Shown: piece after piece, positions 45,631-53,444 of the stretch
Layout of the letters: every line of letters begins with the position of its first letter
How positions within the stretch are numbered: the stretch's first letter is position 1
DNA from: CAVQOB01 sp963714325
GTDB lineage: Bacteria > Pseudomonadota > Alphaproteobacteria > Rhizobiales > Hyphomicrobiaceae
DNA length: 64,000 nucleotides
NCBI GenBank assembly: GCA_963714325.1
Contig: CAVQOB010000014.1
Coordinates: 124,001 to 188,000 of the forward strand
Direction of reading: 5' to 3'
The notes under the pieces: model-generated
Told to the model about the DNA's origin: nothing
The model's input: only the letters and a program-made list of their open reading frames with translations
The model's database searches: none
Position numbers and translations under genes: made by a program

Positions 45631-46164
45631 TCAACTCAGATCATACGCCGCTTCGAGTGCGTACGGACCACCACCCACGCCCGGTCGCGCCGACAGCAGC
45701 ACGAACCGCTCGACGGCGATCGGTCCAAGCCGCAGATCGCCCTGCTGTTCGAGGAACTTCGCGACACGCGCCGCCCGTCCCTGCCGCATCCGTGCCAGCG
45801 TCACATGCGGCTTGAACGGTTTCGCTTCAGCGGCAAGCCCGGCCGATCGCGCCGCACGCTCGTGCTGCCGCTGCAGCGCGTCGAGGGCTTCATTTGGCTC
45901 GATCGCCGCAAACAGGGCTGTTGGATGATGCCCGCCGAACGCGCCAGCGCCGGAGATCTTCAGCGTGAACGGCGCCGCCCGCACCTCGTCAAGCGCTTGC
46001 GCAAAATCGTCGGCTTCACGCCCGGTGATGTCGCCGGCGAAACGCAATGTGATGTGCATGTTCTCCGCCCCGACCCAATGCACATGCTGCAGATCGCCGC
46101 GGATCAGCGACAGCCGCAGTCGCACGTCGGCGGGGAGTTCAATCGCTGTGAACAGGCGCGGCAT
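45631..46164 (-). CDS. thpR: RNA 2',3'-cyclic phosphodiesterase
   Basis: 177 residues of the 2H phosphoesterase family. Both HxTx motifs are visible: HITL near residue 37 (MHITLRFAGDI) and HVTL near 120 (FKPHVTLARMRQ). The start PRLFTAIELPADVRLRLSLI is typical. The enzyme opens 2',3'-cyclic phosphates on RNA ends (formerly called 2'-5' RNA ligase). ATG 46164 is chosen; a TTG four codons earlier exists. It lies 14 bases after tesA on the same strand, so tesA-thpR-phhB may be one unit. Confidence 0.93.
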   Translation of the reverse strand: MPRLFTAIELPADVRLRLSLIRGDLQHVHWVGAENMHITLRFAGDITGREADDFAQALDEVRAAPFTLKISGAGAFGGHHPTALFAAIEPNEALDALQRQHERAARSAGLAAEAKPFKPHVTLARMRQGRAARVAKFLEQQGDLRLGPIAVERFVLLSARPGVGGGPYALEAAYDLS

Positions 46165-46178
46165 CGCAATTCTCAAGT

Positions 46179-46913
46179 CTAGCTCTTGCTGGCACTCTGG
46201 CGTTGCTTGACGCGCCCGATCAGCTTTTCCACCGACGGCAGTATGCCGATCACGATTTCGGCGACGCCTTTCGCGTTCGGATGCAGCCCATCGGCGAGAT
46301 TGAATTCCGGCTTCAGCGCAATCCGGTCGAGAAAGAAATCATAGAGCAGCGCGTCATGTTTAGCGGCAAGATCCGGAAAGATTGCGTCGAACGCCTTCGT
46401 ATAGGGCTCGCCCAGATTGCGCGGCGCGCGCATGCCAGCCAGCAACACATCCATCCGCCGGCCCTTGAGCGTCGCAATGATCGTATCGAGGCTCTTCAGC
46501 GCCTGCGCCGGCGCCAGGCCCCGCAGCGCATCGTTCGCGCCAAGTTCGACGATGACGGCATCGGCGCCCGCCGGCACCGACCATTCCAACCGATCAAGCC
46601 CGGCAGCGGTGGTATCACCGGACACTCCGGCATTGATGACCACGACATCATGGCCGCGAGCCTTCAGCGCGCGTTCGAGTTGCGCTGGAAAGGCCTCGTC
46701 GGCCTTCAAACCATATCCCGCACTCAGGCTGTCACCGAACGCAACGATCTGCATCGGTTTTGCCTTCACTTGCGCCATCGCATCGCCACACCAAGCCATC
46801 ACAAGCCCATTGCAGAGCAGCGCCGTCGCCCCCATCTCCAGCCAGCGCCGCCGCGTGATCCGCAATGGTTCCGGCACTGCTTGACGCACAGTTATCTCGT
46901 CTGGGATTGGCAC
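46179..46913 (-). CDS. tesA: GDSL arylesterase/lysophospholipase (TesA-type)
   Basis: About 244 residues of SGNH hydrolase. Block I is IVAFGDSLSAGYG with the nucleophile Ser, block II NAGVSGDTTAAGLDRLEW, block III VIVELGANDALRG and block V DGLHPNAKGVAEI with the Asp-His pair. The N-terminus TRRRWLEMGATALLCNGLVM looks like a twin-arginine signal ending AMA, so the enzyme is periplasmic. The start is unsure: GTG 46913 includes the arginines, while the ATG in LEMGATA would give a shorter signal. It is divergent from ybbA; the tesA/ybbAP neighbourhood is conserved in many Proteobacteria. Confidence 0.88.
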   Translation of the reverse strand: MPIPDEITVRQAVPEPLRITRRRWLEMGATALLCNGLVMAWCGDAMAQVKAKPMQIVAFGDSLSAGYGLKADEAFPAQLERALKARGHDVVVINAGVSGDTTAAGLDRLEWSVPAGADAVIVELGANDALRGLAPAQALKSLDTIIATLKGRRMDVLLAGMRAPRNLGEPYTKAFDAIFPDLAAKHDALLYDFFLDRIALKPEFNLADGLHPNAKGVAEIVIGILPSVEKLIGRVKQRQSASKS

Positions 46914-47028
46914 GTGAGTCTTGTCCAAGCGGTTCTCGGCGATCCATACCGTCGTTCTGACGTATAGACAGGTGATCGTCACGGCAAGATGATGGCCGAC
47001 TAGCCACCCGATTTTTACAAAGCATGCA

Positions 47029-47787
47029 ATGCGCCGTATCGCACCGCCCGGAGAACACAACATCGTGACCAGTGCCGTCATCAGCCTCCGCGACGTAGGC
47101 CTCACGCTGACCAGTCGCGCTGGCCCCGTCGAGATCCTCCGTTCGGTCGCCCTGGATATCCCGGCTGGCCAGTCCGTCGCCATTGTCGGCCCGAGTGGGT
47201 CGGGCAAAACGTCGCTGCTGATGATCATGACCGGCCTGGAACGCGCGACCAGCGGCGGGGTGCGCATCGCCGGTCATGATTTCACCGCCCTCAACGAGGA
47301 CCAACTGGCGCTCGCCCGCGGCCGCGACATCGGCATCGTCTTTCAATCCTTCCACCTCGTGCCCACGATGACCGCGCTCGAAAATGTCGCCTTGCCGCTT
47401 GAGTTGGCCGGTCGTCCCGATGCGCTCGACACTGCCCGCGCCATGTTGTCCGAGGTTGGCCTTGGCCCCCGCGTCCAGCATTTTCCGGCGCAACTTTCTG
47501 GCGGTGAACAGCAGCGTGTCGCCCTGGCCCGCGCCCTGGCCCCGCGTCCGAAAATCCTCTTTGCCGACGAACCAACCGGCAATCTCGATGCCAAGACCGG
47601 CAGTGGCGTCACCGAACTTCTGTTCGGCCTGCATCAACGCCATCACACCACCCTGGTCCTCATCACGCATGATCTGGCGCTCGCCGGCCGCTGCCAGCGC
47701 ATTGTCCGCATGAGCGACGGGCAAATTGTCGACCAAGCCGCAGCCATCGCGACAACCACGTCAAAAGCCACGGCGGCCGCATCATGA
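47029..47787 (+). CDS. ybbA: ABC transporter ATP-binding protein (YbbA/LolD group)
   Basis: About 252 residues: Walker A GPSGSGKTS, Q-loop FQSFHLVPTMTALENVALPL, signature LSGGEQQRVALARAL, Walker B ILFADEPTGNLDAKTG and H-loop LVLITHDLAL. This is the MacB/LolD-type ATPase that works with FtsX-like permeases. ATG 47029 is the longest start; GTG 47065 with GGAG upstream is an alternative. It overlaps ybbP by ATGA (47784-47787) and is divergent from tesA. Confidence 0.92.
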   Translation: MRRIAPPGEHNIVTSAVISLRDVGLTLTSRAGPVEILRSVALDIPAGQSVAIVGPSGSGKTSLLMIMTGLERATSGGVRIAGHDFTALNEDQLALARGRDIGIVFQSFHLVPTMTALENVALPLELAGRPDALDTARAMLSEVGLGPRVQHFPAQLSGGEQQRVALARALAPRPKILFADEPTGNLDAKTGSGVTELLFGLHQRHHTTLVLITHDLALAGRCQRIVRMSDGQIVDQAAAIATTTSKATAAAS

Positions 47788-50363
47788 CCATTGCAGCGAC
47801 TGGCACGCCAAGTGCCGCCCGTGCGTGGCAATGGCCGCTGATCGTGCGTTTGGCGCTGCGCGAGTTTCGCGGCGGCATCAGTGGATTCGCGGTTTTCATC
47901 GCCTGCATCGCGCTCGGCGTCGCCGTCATCTCCGGCGTCGGCATGCTCGGCGATGCGTTGCGCGGCAGTTTTGAGCGTCAAGGCGAAGCGCTGCTCGGCG
48001 GCGACGTCACCCTGACCCGGCCGCACAAGCGCGTCGACGACGGCGAACGCACCTGGCTCGCCGCACGGGCACGCGTCAGCGAAGTCGCAACCGTCCGTGC
48101 CATGGCGCGCCGTGCCGACGGCGCCGAGCAGGCCCTCGTCGAGATCAAGGGCATCGACGCCGCTTACCCGCTGGTCGGCACGCTCCGCCTCTCGTCGGAT
48201 CAGACCCTCGCTGAAGCCATCGTTCGCGACGGCGGAGTCGCCGTCGAGCCGATCATCCTCGAGCGCCTCAAGCTGAAAATCGGCGATCCGTTGACGCTCG
48301 GTAAAAGCACGTTCCCCATCCGCGCCACCATCGAATCCGAGCCCGATAAGATTTCTGATCGACTGACCGTCGGCCCGCGCATTCTCGTCTCATCGACCGC
48401 ACTCGCAGCATCCGGCCTGATCGACGCAGGCAGCCTGGTCGCCTGGCGCTATGCGCTGAAACTGAATGATGATGCCGCGCGTTCCAACACGGGTCTTGTG
48501 ACGTTCCGCGAGACAGTCCGCTCTGGGCTACCCGAAGCTGGCTTCACCATCCGCGACCGCCGCGATCCCTCTCCACAAGTCACCCGCACACTCGAGCGCG
48601 TGCGCCAATTCCTGACCCTGCTCGGTCTCACCGCGTTGCTGGTTGGCGGCGTCGGCGTCGCCAATGCGGTTGCAACCTATATTGATCGCCGCCGCTCGGT
48701 GATCGCGACGATGAAAAGTCTCGGTGCCACATCGGGCGTGATTTTCGGCGTCCACCTCGTGCAGGTGCTGATGATCGCCAGTATCGGCATCGCCATCGGT
48801 CTCGCGATCGGCATGACGGTGCCGCTGATCGTCTCGTCGCTGCTCGGCTCGTCGCTGCCGATCAAGGCCGAACTCACCATCCGCCCCGGGAGTCTGCTGA
48901 TCGCCGCTGCCTACGGCCTGCTGGTCTCACTGCTGTTCACGCTCTGGCCGTTGGGTCGCGCCGAGATGATCCGTGCCGGCGTGCTCTTTCGCGATGAAGT
49001 GGCGCCGGAGCGTGTCATGCCGCGCCGTCTCATTATCGCGCTGACATTAGCCAGTGCAGCGGCGTTGTTCGCACTCGCCGTGCTTGGTGCCGAAGCCAAG
49101 CGCCTCGCCGCCTATTATTGCCTCGCCGTCATCGGCGTGCTCGGCGTGTTCGTGGCGCTGGGGTTTGCTGTGACGTGGATTGGGCAACGCTTGCCGCGGC
49201 CGCGCCGGCCCGAGCTGGCGCTCGCGATAGGCAGCATCGGCGCGCCCGGCGGATTGACGCGCTCGGTCGTCCTGTCCCTCGGCACCGGCCTCTCATTGCT
49301 CGTGGCGCTGGCCCTTACCGACCGTTCAATCGTCGGCGAACTCGAGGGTCGTGTCCCCAGCCAAAGTCCGAACTACTTTGTCCTCGACGTAAAGAAAACC
49401 GATGTCGAAGCCTTTACGGCGCTGGTCCGCCGCGAGCACGCTCAAGCGCAGGTGTTCACCGCGCCGATGTTGCGCGGCCGCATGGTTCGCGTCGGCGACA
49501 CGGCGGTCGAGGATTTGAAGGTCAAGCCGGAGCATCAATGGGTCCTCAACGGCGACCGTGGCCTGTCATACTCAGATTCGGTTCCCGATGGCTCGACGGT
49601 GATCGCCGGCGCCTGGTGGGGCCGCGACTATGACGGCGAACCGCTGGTCTCGTTCGAAGCCGAACTGGCGCGCGGTCTCGGCCTCAAACTCGGCGACACC
49701 GTCACCGTCAACGTGCTTGGCCGCAACGTCGCCGCCCGCGTCGCCAACCTGCGCGAGGTCAAATGGGAAAGCCTGGCGATCAATTTCGTCATGGTGTTCT
49801 CGCCCAACACCTTGCGTGCCGCGCCGCACAACATCCTCGCCACCGTGACTTTGCCGAAAGACGCCTCGCTCGCCGCCGAAGCCCGCATCGCCCAGGAAAT
49901 CGGTCGCGAGTTCCCGGCCGTCACTGCCATCCGCGTCAAGGATGCGATCAATCAGTTCAACGCCATCTTCGCCCGCATCATGACCGCCATCCGCGCCGCC
50001 GGCAGCATCACGTTGGTCGCCGGCGCCCTGGTGCTGGCCGGTGCGCTGGCAACCGCCCAACGCCGCCGCATCAAGCAGGCCGTCATCCTCAAGACCTTGG
50101 GCGCCACCCGCCGCCGGATATTGACTGCCCATCTCGTCGAATATGCGATTTTGGCGACCGTCACCGGTCTTATCGCTGTCCTGATCGGTGGCCTTGCCGC
50201 CTGGGTGACGGTAACCCGCGTGATGCGCCTCGATTTCGTCCTGTCACCCCGCGCCATCGTCGAAGCCCTGGGGTTAGCCATTGTTCTCGTTGGATTATTT
50301 GGCGGGATTGGCACCTGGCGGGTGCTCACCGCTCGGCCCGTCCCCTATTTGCGGTCGGAGTAA
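47784..50363 (+). CDS. ybbP: FtsX-like ABC transporter permease (YbbP)
   Basis: 859 residues. Ten or so membrane segments are arranged as two FtsX-like halves with large periplasmic domains: an N-terminal segment FRGGISGFAVFIACIALGVA VISG, the first FtsX block LTLLGLTALLVGGVGVANAV with IATMKSLGATSGVIFGVHLV, a middle pair of hydrophobic stretches, and the last block ITLVAGALVLAGALATAQRR with QAVILKTLGATRRRILTAHL. It forms a complex with YbbA; such pumps are thought to move or extract lipids or hydrophobic molecules. The TesA esterase next door suggests envelope lipid handling, an inference from conserved order. Confidence 0.92.
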   Translation: MTIAATGTPSAARAWQWPLIVRLALREFRGGISGFAVFIACIALGVAVISGVGMLGDALRGSFERQGEALLGGDVTLTRPHKRVDDGERTWLAARARVSEVATVRAMARRADGAEQALVEIKGIDAAYPLVGTLRLSSDQTLAEAIVRDGGVAVEPIILERLKLKIGDPLTLGKSTFPIRATIESEPDKISDRLTVGPRILVSSTALAASGLIDAGSLVAWRYALKLNDDAARSNTGLVTFRETVRSGLPEAGFTIRDRRDPSPQVTRTLERVRQFLTLLGLTALLVGGVGVANAVATYIDRRRSVIATMKSLGATSGVIFGVHLVQVLMIASIGIAIGLAIGMTVPLIVSSLLGSSLPIKAELTIRPGSLLIAAAYGLLVSLLFTLWPLGRAEMIRAGVLFRDEVAPERVMPRRLIIALTLASAAALFALAVLGAEAKRLAAYYCLAVIGVLGVFVALGFAVTWIGQRLPRPRRPELALAIGSIGAPGGLTRSVVLSLGTGLSLLVALALTDRSIVGELEGRVPSQSPNYFVLDVKKTDVEAFTALVRREHAQAQVFTAPMLRGRMVRVGDTAVEDLKVKPEHQWVLNGDRGLSYSDSVPDGSTVIAGAWWGRDYDGEPLVSFEAELARGLGLKLGDTVTVNVLGRNVAARVANLREVKWESLAINFVMVFSPNTLRAAPHNILATVTLPKDASLAAEARIAQEIGREFPAVTAIRVKDAINQFNAIFARIMTAIRAAGSITLVAGALVLAGALATAQRRRIKQAVILKTLGATRRRILTAHLVEYAILATVTGLIAVLIGGLAAWVTVTRVMRLDFVLSPRAIVEALGLAIVLVGLFGGIGTWRVLTARPVPYLRSE

Positions 50364-50432
50364 CGATCGGCCCGGCACGAAGCGACAAAAAAATATCCAA
50401 CCGAATGTATGCACCAAGAGCCTATCGGCTTC

Positions 50433-50461
50433 TTGAAATTGACATGGCTAAACGCCATACT
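50433..50461 (+). promoter_or_regulatory. Candidate sigma-70-type promoter of the BI-1 gene
   Basis: TTGAAA (50433-50438), a 17-base spacer and CATACT (50456-50461) lie 62 bases before the BI-1 start, in a locally AT-rich stretch. The match is moderate (two mismatches in the -10). A Shine-Dalgarno GAGGAAG lies just before the ATG at 50524. Confidence 0.4.
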
Positions 50462-50523
50462 CTGGGTACGCGGGTGCTTGCCCGCACTGATTCTCCCGGC
50501 GTTCTCCAGAGGAAGGTGCCAAA

Positions 50524-51321
50524 ATGGCTCAACTCGACAATCGTTATGCGCAGGCTGGCGGTATTTCCCGTCCGGCAACCGGCGTCATGGATGAGGGCCT
50601 GCGGGCCTACATGCTCCGCGTCTACAACTATATGGCAGCTGGTGTGGCACTCACCGGCCTCGTCTCGCTGTTCCTCTACTCGATCGCAACCACCGTCGAC
50701 CCCGCCATGGCCGCGATGGTTGGCGGTAAGGCCGCCAAGGTCGGGAAGGTCTACCTCACGGACGTCGGCGCAACCCTGTACATGAGCCCGCTCAAGTGGG
50801 TGATCATGTTTGCTCCGCTCGCCATGTGCTTCCTGCTCGGCTTCGGTGCAAACCGGATGAGCGTCGGCGCAACGCAACTTGCCTTCTGGGTGTTTGCTGC
50901 CCTCGTCGGTGCCTCGCTGTCGGTCATCTTCCTGGTCTACACGCAGACCTCGATCGCCCGCATCTTCTTCATCACCTCGGCGGCGTTCGGCGGGTTGAGT
51001 TTGTGGGCTTACACGACGAAGAAGGATCTGTCGGGTTGGGGCACCTTCCTGTTCATGGGTCTGATCGGCATCGTTATCGCCTCAATCGTCAACATCTGGC
51101 TGGCCTCGCCCGCTCTGATGTTCGCGGTCTCCGCGATTGGCGTGCTGGTGTTCGCCGGCCTCACCGCCTACGACACCCAGATGATCAAGGACGGCTACTA
51201 CGACGTGCAGCATGACGGCACCGCCACCAGCAAGGCCGCAGTCATGGGTGCGTTCGCCCTCTACACCGACTTCATCAACCTCTTCCAGTCGCTGCTGTCG
51301 CTGTTCGGCGATCGCGAGTAA
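50524..51321 (+). CDS. Bax inhibitor-1/YccA family membrane protein
   Basis: 265 residues with seven membrane segments. The family pattern is YMLRVYNYMAAGVALTGLVS near the start, SPLKWVIMFAPLAMCFLLGF, the block SLSVIFLVYTQTSIARIFFI, then VFAGLTAYDTQMIKDGYYDV (the conserved Tyr-Asp-Thr-Gln) and ALYTDFINLFQSLLSLFGDR at the end. Bacterial BI-1 proteins are pH-sensitive calcium leak channels or FtsH modulators. It is a single gene with its own promoter and a terminator 85 bases downstream. Confidence 0.93.
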   Translation: MAQLDNRYAQAGGISRPATGVMDEGLRAYMLRVYNYMAAGVALTGLVSLFLYSIATTVDPAMAAMVGGKAAKVGKVYLTDVGATLYMSPLKWVIMFAPLAMCFLLGFGANRMSVGATQLAFWVFAALVGASLSVIFLVYTQTSIARIFFITSAAFGGLSLWAYTTKKDLSGWGTFLFMGLIGIVIASIVNIWLASPALMFAVSAIGVLVFAGLTAYDTQMIKDGYYDVQHDGTATSKAAVMGAFALYTDFINLFQSLLSLFGDRE

Positions 51322-51330
51322 CGGGCTCGG

Positions 51331-51380
51331 GCTTCCGGAAAAGTGGGAACCGGTTTTCCGATAAGAAGCACGATGCAAAG
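51331..51380. repeat. Intergenic repeat, copy 1
   Basis: CTTCCGGAAAAGTGGGAACC followed by GGTTTTCCGATAAGAAGC forms a short imperfect palindrome (CGGAAAA...TTTTCCG) after the BI-1 gene. A second copy is at 61901-61940. This element is common between genes in Hyphomicrobiales, from memory. It may act as a transcript-end or protein-binding element. Confidence 0.75.
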
Positions 51381-51405
51381 AGCTTCCGTGATGAACTGAG
51401 TTACG

Positions 51406-51438
51406 AAAGGCCCTGGAGCAATCCGGGGCCTTTTGCTT
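51406..51438 (+). terminator. Rho-independent terminator after the BI-1 gene
   Basis: AAAGGCCCTGG (51406-51416) pairs with CCGGGGCCTTT (51423-51433), an 11-bp stem with one G-U pair and a six-base loop, followed by a T-rich tail. It ends the BI-1 transcript; the GNAT start is 38 bases further on. Confidence 0.85.
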
Positions 51439-51475
51439 GTGTGGGCATTCATGCGGCAGCTCAAGGGTTCAAGCG

Positions 51476-52003
51476 ATGACAACAGTGACGGTGCGCGCGG
51501 CGACGCCTGCCGACATCCCCACCATCACCGCGATCTATCGGCCTGCGGTCCTCGACGGGACCGCGAGCTTCGAGATTGATGCGCCCGACGCCGCTGAAAT
51601 GCGCCGCCGTTACGATACAATCGTCACTGCCGGTTACCCCTACATCGTCGCCGAGCTTGATGACCGGATCGCCGGTTATGCCTATGCCAATGCCTATCGC
51701 CCGCGCCCGGCCTATCGCTATTCGGTCGAGGACTCGATCTACATCGCACCGTGGGCACAGCGCCATGGCGTCGGCCGCGCGCTACTGACGGCGTTAATCG
51801 AAGCCACCACCGCCATGGGCTGCCGTCAGATGATCGCCGTCATCGGCGACAGCGATCAGCCCGGCTCCATTGGACTGCACACTGCCTTCGGTTTCACGCA
51901 TTGTGGTGTCATTCGCGCCGTCGGTTTCAAACACGGTCGCTGGCTCGACAGCGTGATCATGCAGCGCGCACTCGGTGATGGCAGCGATAGCAAGCCGGTG
52001 TAG
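51476..52003 (+). CDS. GNAT N-acetyltransferase (phosphinothricin/methionine-sulfone type)
   Basis: 175 residues with the PAT/MnaT-type pattern: VRAATPADIPTITAIYRPAV, GTASFEIDAPDAAEMRRRYD, AGYAYANAYRPRPAYRYSVE, acetyl-CoA loop QRHGVGRALLTALI, and MIAVIGDSDQPGSIGLHTAF with GFKHGRWLDSVIMQRALG. Members acetylate free L-amino-acid analogues such as phosphinothricin, methionine sulfone or sulfoximine, and are common as housekeeping detoxifiers. ATG at 51476; the gene follows the terminator and converges with the DUF2794 gene (2-base gap). Confidence 0.92.
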   Translation: MTTVTVRAATPADIPTITAIYRPAVLDGTASFEIDAPDAAEMRRRYDTIVTAGYPYIVAELDDRIAGYAYANAYRPRPAYRYSVEDSIYIAPWAQRHGVGRALLTALIEATTAMGCRQMIAVIGDSDQPGSIGLHTAFGFTHCGVIRAVGFKHGRWLDSVIMQRALGDGSDSKPV

Positions 52004-52005
52004 CG

Positions 52006-52407
52006 TTAGCTCCCAACCAGCCGCATCTTTTTGTCGACCACGTCGAGAACGCGCGCCAACTCATGGCCGCGTTTGAGAATCAAACCCGTCGCCGCGACGA
52101 CCGCGTAAGCGCCCTGCTTGCGCGCGAGCTTCGGTGTCTTTTCAATTCTGTAGAGCGGAACTTCGCTGCTCCGGCGGTACACTGAAAAACAAGCTGTCTC
52201 GCGTGTGAATTCGATCGAGTAGTCGCGCCATTCGCCCGCCGCGACTTGCCGGCCATAGACGTCGAGGATAGTGCTTAATTCCTGCCGGTTGAAGGCGGTC
52301 ACGGTTTGCGCTGGGGTCGCCGGCGCGGACGCAGGACCAGTCGACGGACTGGCCACGGGGCGTCGGAATTGTATCGGCTCGATGTCGCTCAAACGGCGCC
52401 TCCTCAT
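52006..52407 (-). CDS. DUF2794 domain protein
   Basis: 133 residues. The first 40 are Pro/Ala-rich, then comes the DUF2794 core: FNRQELSTILDVYGRQVAAG, EWRDYSIEFTRETACFSVYR, RSSEVPLYRIEKTPKLARKQ, GAYAVVAATGLILKRGHELA. The family is nearly confined to Alphaproteobacteria and has no known function. No signal peptide. It overlaps nothing and ends two bases from the convergent GNAT gene. Confidence 0.88.
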   Translation of the reverse strand: MRRRRLSDIEPIQFRRPVASPSTGPASAPATPAQTVTAFNRQELSTILDVYGRQVAAGEWRDYSIEFTRETACFSVYRRSSEVPLYRIEKTPKLARKQGAYAVVAATGLILKRGHELARVLDVVDKKMRLVGS

Positions 52408-52471
52408 GTCATGGCACTGACATATTTGCGCGTGCTCAAACCAAGATCAAGGGGGCGGCGCCGTCGCGTCC

Positions 52472-52852
52472 TCAGTTGCCGTCGAAGAATTTGTTCGGCT
52501 TGAGGAAGAACGACAACACGACACAACCATCAGGGGAATGCGCGTCATGGCGCGATCCGGCCGGCCGCCAGACGTACTGGCCGGCTTTGGCTGTTCCTTC
52601 ACCGTCGATCAGCGAGCCCTCCAGAACATAGGTCTGCTCGATCTCGGTATGCTCGTGGTCAGGCAGGATGGCCCCCGGCGCAAACCGCGTCAGTGCGGTC
52701 AATAGCCCGGTCGCCCTATCCTCCATCAGGATCTTGACGTCGATGCCCTTGAACCGTGTTGCTGTCCAGGCGATCCCCTCGACGTCAACATAGCGCGACG
52801 CCAACGGTCCGAGCCCCGCATGATTGTCCGCTCCGGGTGTGGTAGTAGCCAT
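52472..52852 (-). CDS. Cupin (ChrR-like) domain protein
   Basis: 126 residues forming a single cupin barrel: GIAWTATRFKGIDVKILMED, the first motif LPDHEHTEIEQTYVLEGSLI with HxH and E as metal ligands, then AKAGQYVWRPAGSRHDAHSP with the late His. The arrangement resembles the C-terminal cupin of the anti-sigma factor ChrR and stand-alone anti-sigma-like cupins, but no zinc anti-sigma domain is fused and no sigma factor gene is nearby. A metal-binding enzyme or sensor is possible. Confidence 0.82.
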   Translation of the reverse strand: MATTTPGADNHAGLGPLASRYVDVEGIAWTATRFKGIDVKILMEDRATGLLTALTRFAPGAILPDHEHTEIEQTYVLEGSLIDGEGTAKAGQYVWRPAGSRHDAHSPDGCVVLSFFLKPNKFFDGN

Positions 52853-53045
52853 CGATCCGTTCTCCAGCGATGCGCAGATAGCGCTTCTCGCACGCTAAAA
52901 TAGTCCAGCCCCGATCAGCAAGCCGCATGCGAGCGCCTTAAGAGTGCAGCGAATTCAATGATTGAAATATTTCGAAACAAAAATCACGAAAACGCCCTGA
53001 TTGGTCCAAGTCGCCGCCGCAAACGTCAGCAATAGTCCGACATCA

Positions 53046-53130
53046 CCGCTTGGTCTGGTTCGAACGTTTGCTCGGACTTCAGCCCCCCAGCCCCATCCGG
53101 GCGCTTCTCTCCTCGGACCAGGCCAAGCGG
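53046..53130 (+). ncRNA. Candidate structured RNA: 18-bp stem with G-U pairs
   Basis: CCGCTTGGTCTGGTTCGA (53046-53063) can pair with TCGGACCAGGCCAAGCGG (53113-53130) over all 18 positions on the plus strand, with two G-U pairs; on the minus strand these two would be A-C mismatches. A 49-base loop lies between. A second pairing, AGTCCGA (53034-53040) with TCGGACT (53072-53078), is mutually compatible only in part, so the RNA could switch. No known family (6S, SRP, RNase P, tmRNA) was recognised. It could instead be a mobile-element inverted repeat. Confidence 0.4.
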
Positions 53131-53344
53131 CCCCCCACAGATCTCAGCTCGCCAACTCAGCTCAACAATGTTGCCACCGGCTCCCTACGCCGCTGGCGCA
53201 AAGTCCGGCGCACGTAAAATTCTCGCTTCCGCCGTAATGGCGTCCTGCCCAAGCCTCAAACAAGAGTTAACTTGAAAATATCGCAGCGCAAAAAGTTCTG
53301 GCTGTTTTTGACTCGGTAAGCTCCCCTTGAAAACGGCACGGAAC

Positions 53345-53426
53345 TGAATGCCAAGAATGGCGCAGCGATTGATGCGCTTCACCGCGTCTGAAACTTTGAC
53401 GGCCGAATGCAAGTTCGGCCGTTTTT
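53345..53426 (+). ncRNA. Candidate small RNA with intrinsic terminator
   Basis: ACGGCCGAA (53399-53407) and TTCGGCCGT (53414-53422) form a perfect 9-bp stem with a six-base loop, followed by a run of T (53422-53426): a strong Rho-independent terminator on the plus strand. Just before it are two short alternative hairpins, GCCA/TGGC (53350-53361) and GCGCA/TGCGC (53360-53377). A TTGACT at 53308-53313 could be a -35, but the -10 is poor. No plus-strand gene lies within 1.3 kb upstream (the nearest is the GNAT ending at 52003, with minus-strand genes in between), so a small RNA is likely. The 5' end is a guess. Confidence 0.45.
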
Positions 53427-53444
53427 CATTGGGATTTGTGCAGC

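Larger units (their letters stand above)
52853..53444. other. Non-coding region with RNA-like structures
   Basis: 592 bases between the cupin gene start and the DUF1223 gene end, with no supported coding frame. The first 140 bases are AT-rich for this genome and include the palindrome GAAATATTTC (52965-52974). The middle carries a long inverted repeat (53046-53130) and the right end a strong plus-strand terminator (53399-53426). See the separate entries. Confidence 0.5.

Noticed and set aside
53000..53430. tmRNA, RNase P RNA, SRP RNA or 6S RNA in the 53 kb gap
   Set aside because: Signature sequences such as the tmRNA tag end, GAGGAAAGTCC of RNase P, or the GGAAGGAAGCAGC of SRP RNA are missing; 6S could not be shown without a covariance search.
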